Assembly: GCA_041753075.1 (NCBI GenBank) | Contig: JBGSVE010000058.1 | Span: 1-64,000 of the forward strand | Length of the DNA: 64,000 nt | DNA from: UBA6163 sp041753075 | GTDB taxonomy: Bacteria > Planctomycetota > Planctomycetia > Pirellulales > Pirellulaceae | Reading direction: 5' to 3' | Part shown: positions 60,329 to 64,000 of the stretch, one piece after another | Layout: every line of letters starts with the position of its first letter | Position numbering within the stretch: the first letter of the stretch is position 1 | The notes under the pieces: model-generated | The model's input: the letters and a program-made list of their open reading frames with translations, nothing else | Told to the model about the DNA's origin: nothing | Database searches by the model: none | Position numbers and translations under genes: made by a program

Positions 60329-62452
60329 TCAATCGGCTTGCTGCGGTTGGTGCGTCTCGAAAGTCGAGCGGCCGGATTGTTCGGCGCGGCGTTTGGCATT
60401 AACCGCAGCCTGATACAGCGATGCCTGGGCGCGAGCTGCTGGCTTTTTGCTTGTTGGCGTCTTTCGTTCGTACAGACCTGACGGCAACAATCGCCAGGAG
60501 TTCGTATTGTCTTTAAAATACGTGTGCAACATCGCCGACAAACGTTTGCGATGTTCGGGCTTCAAAACCGGTACCAATAATTCGACTCGGCGGTCGAGGT
60601 TGCGTGGCATCCAATCGGCGCTGCTGATAAACACTTGATCGTCACCACCATGCTTGAAGTAAATCACGCGAGCATGCTCCAGAAAACGATCGACAATTGA
60701 GACGACTTCGATCAACTTGCTCATTCCCTTGACCCCTGGAACCAGACAACAAACTCCGCGAACGTTTAAACGCACTTTGACGCCGGCACAACTTGCTTCG
60801 TAGAGCGCGTTGATGATGTCGGTATCAACCAACGCGTTAACCTTGGCAATGATTTCGGCTGGTTGACCTTCGCGACATCGCTGCGTCTCGGCTTCGATCA
60901 ATCCGAGGATTCGCGAACGCAATGTCGTCGGCGCCGCGGCCAAGAGTTGCATTTGATTGGGCTGGCTAGCGCCGGTGACGGCATTGAAAAACTTGGTCGC
61001 GTCTTCGCCGAGCGCTTCGTTGCAGGTCAACAATGACACATCGCTATAAACGCTGGCCGTGACTTCGTTGTAGTTGCCCGTCCCGAAGTGCATATAACGG
61101 ACAATACCCTGCGGCTCGCGTCGCATTACGATGCAAACCTTGGCGTGCGTCTTGAGTCCCCGCACGCCGTAAATAACCTGGACACCCGCTCGCTCCATTT
61201 CTCGCGCCCATTCGATGTTTCTGGCTTCGTCGAATCGCGCCTTTAATTCGACAATCGCAGTCACATACTTGCCACGCTCAGCGGCTCGCTTCAGCGCGTC
61301 AACAATCGGACTATTGCGACTGGTTCGATAAAGAATCTGTTTGATCGCAAGCACATCAGGGTCCGTCGCTGCCTCTTCGATAAACCGCACGACGGGATCA
61401 AATCGTTCGTAGGGGTGAACTAACAAGCAATCGCCCCGCGCGATATTCGCGAACATCGTTTCGGCAGGCTCAATCGACGGGCTTCCCTGCGGCGACCAAG
61501 GCTCGCTGCGCAATGAGCGAAACCCTTCGATCGATACGAGTTGAAACAAATAGGTCAAATCAATCGGACCGTTGACGCGAAACAAATCCTGTGACGTAAT
61601 GCCAAGCGTTTCCGTCAAGTAAGCCGTTGTCTCATCGCTGGCATCGCTGCTTAATTCCAACCGCACGCAACGCGATTGACGCCGACTTTCTAAAACCTCC
61701 TCCATGCCAACCATCAAATCGGGCGCTGCATCTTCGCGCAGCATCACATCGGCGTTGCGAGTGATGCGAAACGTTGTGCAGTCGAGCACCTTGCGGCCCG
61801 GAAAGATTTCATCAATATGCTGCTTCACCAAGTCTTCCAGCAACACAAACCCATAACCCTTGTCCGTTGGCAACGTCACCAAACGATTCAGCACTCGGCC
61901 CAGCGGTATCACCGAGAATTGCCAGCCCGGTTCCTCTTGATCGATAGCCTCTAACCGCACACACAGGTGAAGCTGTAAGCCCTGCAGCAAGGGAAACGGC
62001 AGGTCGTGATACAGTGCCTGCGGCGACAAGACGGCCAGCACTTCGTTTTGGAACCAGCGATCGGAAGCTTCACGAGCGCGTTGGCCAGCCGTCTCAAGAT
62101 CAATCCGGCGGATCCCTGAATCGCCCAGCGCGGGTTCCAACAGTTCGTTGAGAATGCGGTATTGGTCGTTTTGTAGTCGGTGGCATCGTTCCGATACAGC
62201 GTGCAATTGCTCGCCGATCGTCAAACCAGCCGGATCGCGAACCATCGGATTGCGTTCGTGTTGCAGCTTCAGTCCACCAATCCGGACCATGAAAAATTCG
62301 TCCAGATTCGAACCCGTAATCGCCAAAAACTTGATTCGTTCTAACAGCGGTTGCTCCGCTGATTCGGCATGTTCGAGGACACGTTGATTGAACTCCAACC
62401 AACTCAGTTCGCGATTAAAAAATTGGCTCGGAAGCGGGTCGCTGGCAGGCAC
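60329..62452 (-). CDS. ppk1: Polyphosphate kinase 1
   Basis: 707 aa. N-terminal PPK domain FFNRELSWLEFNQRVLEHAE; middle domain AIKQILYRTSRNSPIVDALK, KARFDEARNIEWAREMERAG, and the phospho-His loop GLKTHAKVCIVMRR. C-terminal domain has FFNAVTGASQPNQMQLLAAA, VRLNVRGVCCLVPG, the second His in FLEHARVIYFKHGG, and SSADWMPRNLDRRVELLVP. Full length and complete. Makes or uses polyphosphate from ATP. The window shows no ppx next to it. Confidence 0.96.
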   Translation of the reverse strand: MPASDPLPSQFFNRELSWLEFNQRVLEHAESAEQPLLERIKFLAITGSNLDEFFMVRIGGLKLQHERNPMVRDPAGLTIGEQLHAVSERCHRLQNDQYRILNELLEPALGDSGIRRIDLETAGQRAREASDRWFQNEVLAVLSPQALYHDLPFPLLQGLQLHLCVRLEAIDQEEPGWQFSVIPLGRVLNRLVTLPTDKGYGFVLLEDLVKQHIDEIFPGRKVLDCTTFRITRNADVMLREDAAPDLMVGMEEVLESRRQSRCVRLELSSDASDETTAYLTETLGITSQDLFRVNGPIDLTYLFQLVSIEGFRSLRSEPWSPQGSPSIEPAETMFANIARGDCLLVHPYERFDPVVRFIEEAATDPDVLAIKQILYRTSRNSPIVDALKRAAERGKYVTAIVELKARFDEARNIEWAREMERAGVQVIYGVRGLKTHAKVCIVMRREPQGIVRYMHFGTGNYNEVTASVYSDVSLLTCNEALGEDATKFFNAVTGASQPNQMQLLAAAPTTLRSRILGLIEAETQRCREGQPAEIIAKVNALVDTDIINALYEASCAGVKVRLNVRGVCCLVPGVKGMSKLIEVVSIVDRFLEHARVIYFKHGGDDQVFISSADWMPRNLDRRVELLVPVLKPEHRKRLSAMLHTYFKDNTNSWRLLPSGLYERKTPTSKKPAARAQASLYQAAVNAKRRAEQSGRSTFETHQPQQAD

Positions 62453-62843
62453 GAAGGAAATTTCCTGGTTGATGGTGACATACTCTTAAAGGGTGTCTTA
62501 ACGCCAACACCGCCGAGCCGGGATTCGAGCCTAGAGCATAGCGCAGGTGTGGTGGCCGCGATATTCCTGATCGTGATGCTAGCTCGTTTATTTATATCGC
62601 AGTAGCTGCCCAACGGCGCGGCAATGCGTGCCAAATTGCCTGGCAATCTCATCGGGCAACGAAAATCCCTAATTGTCAATGTCGCGATCATTGCCCTAAT
62701 GGTCAGCAATTGGGTAACTTTCGCAGCCCGCCGGAAAATTCGTTTTCGATCTGGCACCGCGTTCGCGTTCAGGCGTATCCTCGACGGCAGTTCATTGATG
62801 AACTTGGGCCGGTGTTTGTTAGGTTCCTGCGAAGGAGACGCTG
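62453..62843. other. 391-bp intergenic region upstream of ppk1
   Basis: This should carry the divergent promoters of ppk1 (minus) and the small gene at 62844 (plus). I found no convincing coding frame, tRNA, repeat or clear -35/-10 pair. The only small frames are low-complexity shadows. Confidence 0.5.
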
Positions 62844-63254
62844 ATGCACGCCTTGGTATCCGTTTTGGTTTTGCTTTCGTCTTCGATAGTATCGACCACG
62901 GATCGTTCCGTGGTCAAAGATGTCGTTGATTTGGTTGAGGTCAACCATTACCACGATGCTCGTGGTGAACACGTTTTTGACCAGTTGATTTTTTACGACT
63001 GGAGCAGCCAAAAACGTCGCTTTCAAGTTCGGGCTTGGCGCTTGATCAAGACCGAAAGCCAACTTCCACGTCGCGATTATCGCCAAGGCATTTGGCTTGT
63101 TCGCTGGCATGACGACGGCGTACTTCGCGAGGTGACTGCGGCCAGCCGCCGCGAAACCTGGACGCAGTACGACCCGGAATTGATCGAGCGCGAAAACTTG
63201 CCGCAAGATCAACGCCTGGACCTGTCCCGGGTAGCCGACTTGAGTGCCGACTAG
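62844..63254 (+). CDS. Conserved hypothetical planctomycete protein, 136 aa
   Basis: AAGGAG lies 7 nt before the ATG. Short hydrophobic start (ALVSVLVLLSSSIVS), then VDLVEVNHYHDARGEHVFDQ with LIFYDWSSQKRRFQVRAWRL, WLVRWHDDGVLREVTAASRR and ETWTQYDPELIER. I recognise this 'VNHxxDxxGxHVFDQxIFY-W' pattern from uncharacterised planctomycete proteins. No function can be given. 75 bp before the TMTC-like gene. Confidence 0.65.
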   Translation: MHALVSVLVLLSSSIVSTTDRSVVKDVVDLVEVNHYHDARGEHVFDQLIFYDWSSQKRRFQVRAWRLIKTESQLPRRDYRQGIWLVRWHDDGVLREVTAASRRETWTQYDPELIERENLPQDQRLDLSRVADLSAD

Positions 63255-63329
63255 CCTTGATATTAGCGGCTCTTACGATCTACGTTGATCTCCTTCAAGA
63301 TCAATCACCGATCAATCGAGCCCGCTTAT

Positions 63330-64000
63330 ATGGCAACTTCATCCATCGATTGCGCCTCGCCACCGGCCAGCGACCGCCCCAAACGGGTTTGGACGTGCGC
63401 CGGCGTATTGATGTTTTGTCTGGTTGCCGCAGTGATCTACATGCGGACTATTCATTACGATCTGATTTTCGACGATGTGCCTTCAATTGTCGAGAACGAC
63501 TCGATCCACCAGCTCTGGCCGCTGTTTGGCGAGAGCGGTGGCTATGGTCCGCTCAAACCTCAGCCTAAAACACCGGTCACCGCTCGACCGCTGATCAATC
63601 TGGCGTTTGCGATCAACTATCACTTTGGCGGCGAGAACCCACGCGGCTATCGCATCGCTCACATGGTGATGCATGTCCTGGCTGCGCTGGTCCTGTGGTC
63701 CATCGTTGCCAAGACACTGCAATTTCGCCAATTCAGCGGTGCGGTCACCCAGCATCGAAATCTACTGGGCTTCGGCTCGGCGCTAATTTGGATGGTACAT
63801 CCCTGCCACAACGAAACGGTCGTTTATCTGACGCAGCGAACCGAATTGATGATGGGGCTGTTCTATTTATTGACCCTGTATCTCAGTATCCGCTATTGGG
63901 AAACCAAGCGGTCGGTCTCTCGCTGGACTTGGTTGTCGTTGGCAACTTTGGCAGGCATTGCGGGCATGTTATGTAAGGAAATGATGGCATCAGTACCGGC
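63330..64000 (+). CDS. TMTC-like polytopic membrane protein, 3' end missing
   Basis: The frame is open from ATG 63330 to the window edge (~223 codons). After ~25 polar residues the first membrane helix is GVLMFCLVAAVIYMRT, followed by HYDLIFDDVPSIVEND, an extracytoplasmic loop with the D-D motif of TMTC/O-mannosyltransferase-like proteins. RPLINLAFAINYHFGG, RIAHMVMHVLAALVLW and WMVHPCHNETVVYLTQRTEL follow, again as in TMTC proteins, whose C-terminal TPR repeats would lie beyond the window. Role: probable glycosyltransferase-like envelope protein. Confidence 0.78.
   Translation, partial: MATSSIDCASPPASDRPKRVWTCAGVLMFCLVAAVIYMRTIHYDLIFDDVPSIVENDSIHQLWPLFGESGGYGPLKPQPKTPVTARPLINLAFAINYHFGGENPRGYRIAHMVMHVLAALVLWSIVAKTLQFRQFSGAVTQHRNLLGFGSALIWMVHPCHNETVVYLTQRTELMMGLFYLLTLYLSIRYWETKRSVSRWTWLSLATLAGIAGMLCKEMMASVP

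Noticed and set aside
62404..62757. 117-aa minus-strand frame upstream of ppk1
   Set aside because: Overlaps the start of ppk1, is Ile/Arg/Thr-rich, and has no recognisable domain.
1..64000. Search for CRISPR arrays, phage genes, toxin-antitoxin pairs and rRNA
   Set aside because: No regularly spaced direct repeats, integrase, capsid or terminase gene, typical TA pair or rRNA segment was seen by eye.

Overview
The window looks like a chromosomal segment of a planctomycete, probably in the Pirellulales or a relative. Lineage-typical families support this: a DUF1549/DUF1553 planctomycete cytochrome protein (50679-53804) followed by a DUF1501 protein (53822-55291), a DUF1559 pseudopilin-like protein (36195-37169), a DACNV-type diadenylate cyclase-like protein, a TPR protein with two RNA-polymerase-alpha-CTD-like repeats, a DUF3467 protein, and a three-gene HlyD/M50 export cassette. 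Genes are densely packed, frequently share 4-nt start/stop overlaps, and often use GTG or TTG starts. I see no phage, integrase, transposase, CRISPR array or rRNA. One tRNA (Thr, anticodon CGT) lies at 7807-7879.

Layout. 1-4022 (minus strand): the 5' end of a UDP-sugar pyrophosphorylase-like gene, a small unknown gene, and a four-carbon acid-sugar operon (ACS-type MFS transporter, OtnK, OtnC). 4140-7879 (minus): NUDIX hydrolase; QueD translationally coupled to a DAC-domain protein; TPR/alpha-CTD protein just downstream of tRNA-Thr. 7950-12616: an esterase, then an AraC regulator divergent from a three-gene catabolic operon (DHDPS-family aldolase, Gfo/Idh/MocA oxidoreductase, sugar-phosphate isomerase/epimerase). 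12711-18487 (minus): GAF-HlyD, HlyD adaptor, M50-HlyD and DUF3467 genes. 18735-24161: small conserved planctomycete proteins, a candidate small RNA with a strong terminator, and two metallopeptidases.

24309-35950: YjhG/YagF sugar-acid dehydratase, class II fructose-bisphosphate aldolase, an AMP-forming ligase, a ureide cluster (allantoinase, OHCU decarboxylase, HIU hydrolase), a non-canonical Nramp-family transporter, alanine dehydrogenase, MtnA and a lipoprotein. 36195-48156: DUF1559 protein and FAD oxidoreductase, then a long minus-strand run: ArfB, a UVR-motif protein, RegB/RegA redox two-component system, a redoxin-cytochrome c-copper monooxygenase-EF-hand fusion, an esterase, an S9 peptidase and an orphan ABC ATPase. 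48181-55291: a plus-strand group of secreted degradative or redox proteins (PQQ-like propeller, prenyltransferase-repeat protein, DUF1549/1553, DUF1501). 55321-64000: a DUF486 protein with an apparent internal deletion, NrnA-like phosphoesterase, a large DUF3352-like protein, PurB, PPK1, a small conserved protein and a truncated TMTC-like membrane protein.

Dispersed hairpin elements sit in several intergenic spaces: a GTGAGCGG/CCGCTCAC-bounded family (24176-24243, 27521-27688), a GCGATAGC hairpin (35980-36038), and a perfect 27-bp-arm palindrome (37199-37264) whose outer part also occurs at 4120-4140. The most interesting candidates for new biology are the GAF/HlyD/M50/DUF3467 export cassette, the TPR-double-alpha-CTD protein, the DAC protein coupled to QueD, and the RegBA-linked redoxin/cytochrome/copper fusion. 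All function calls rest on reading translations and motifs by eye; no database search was run.
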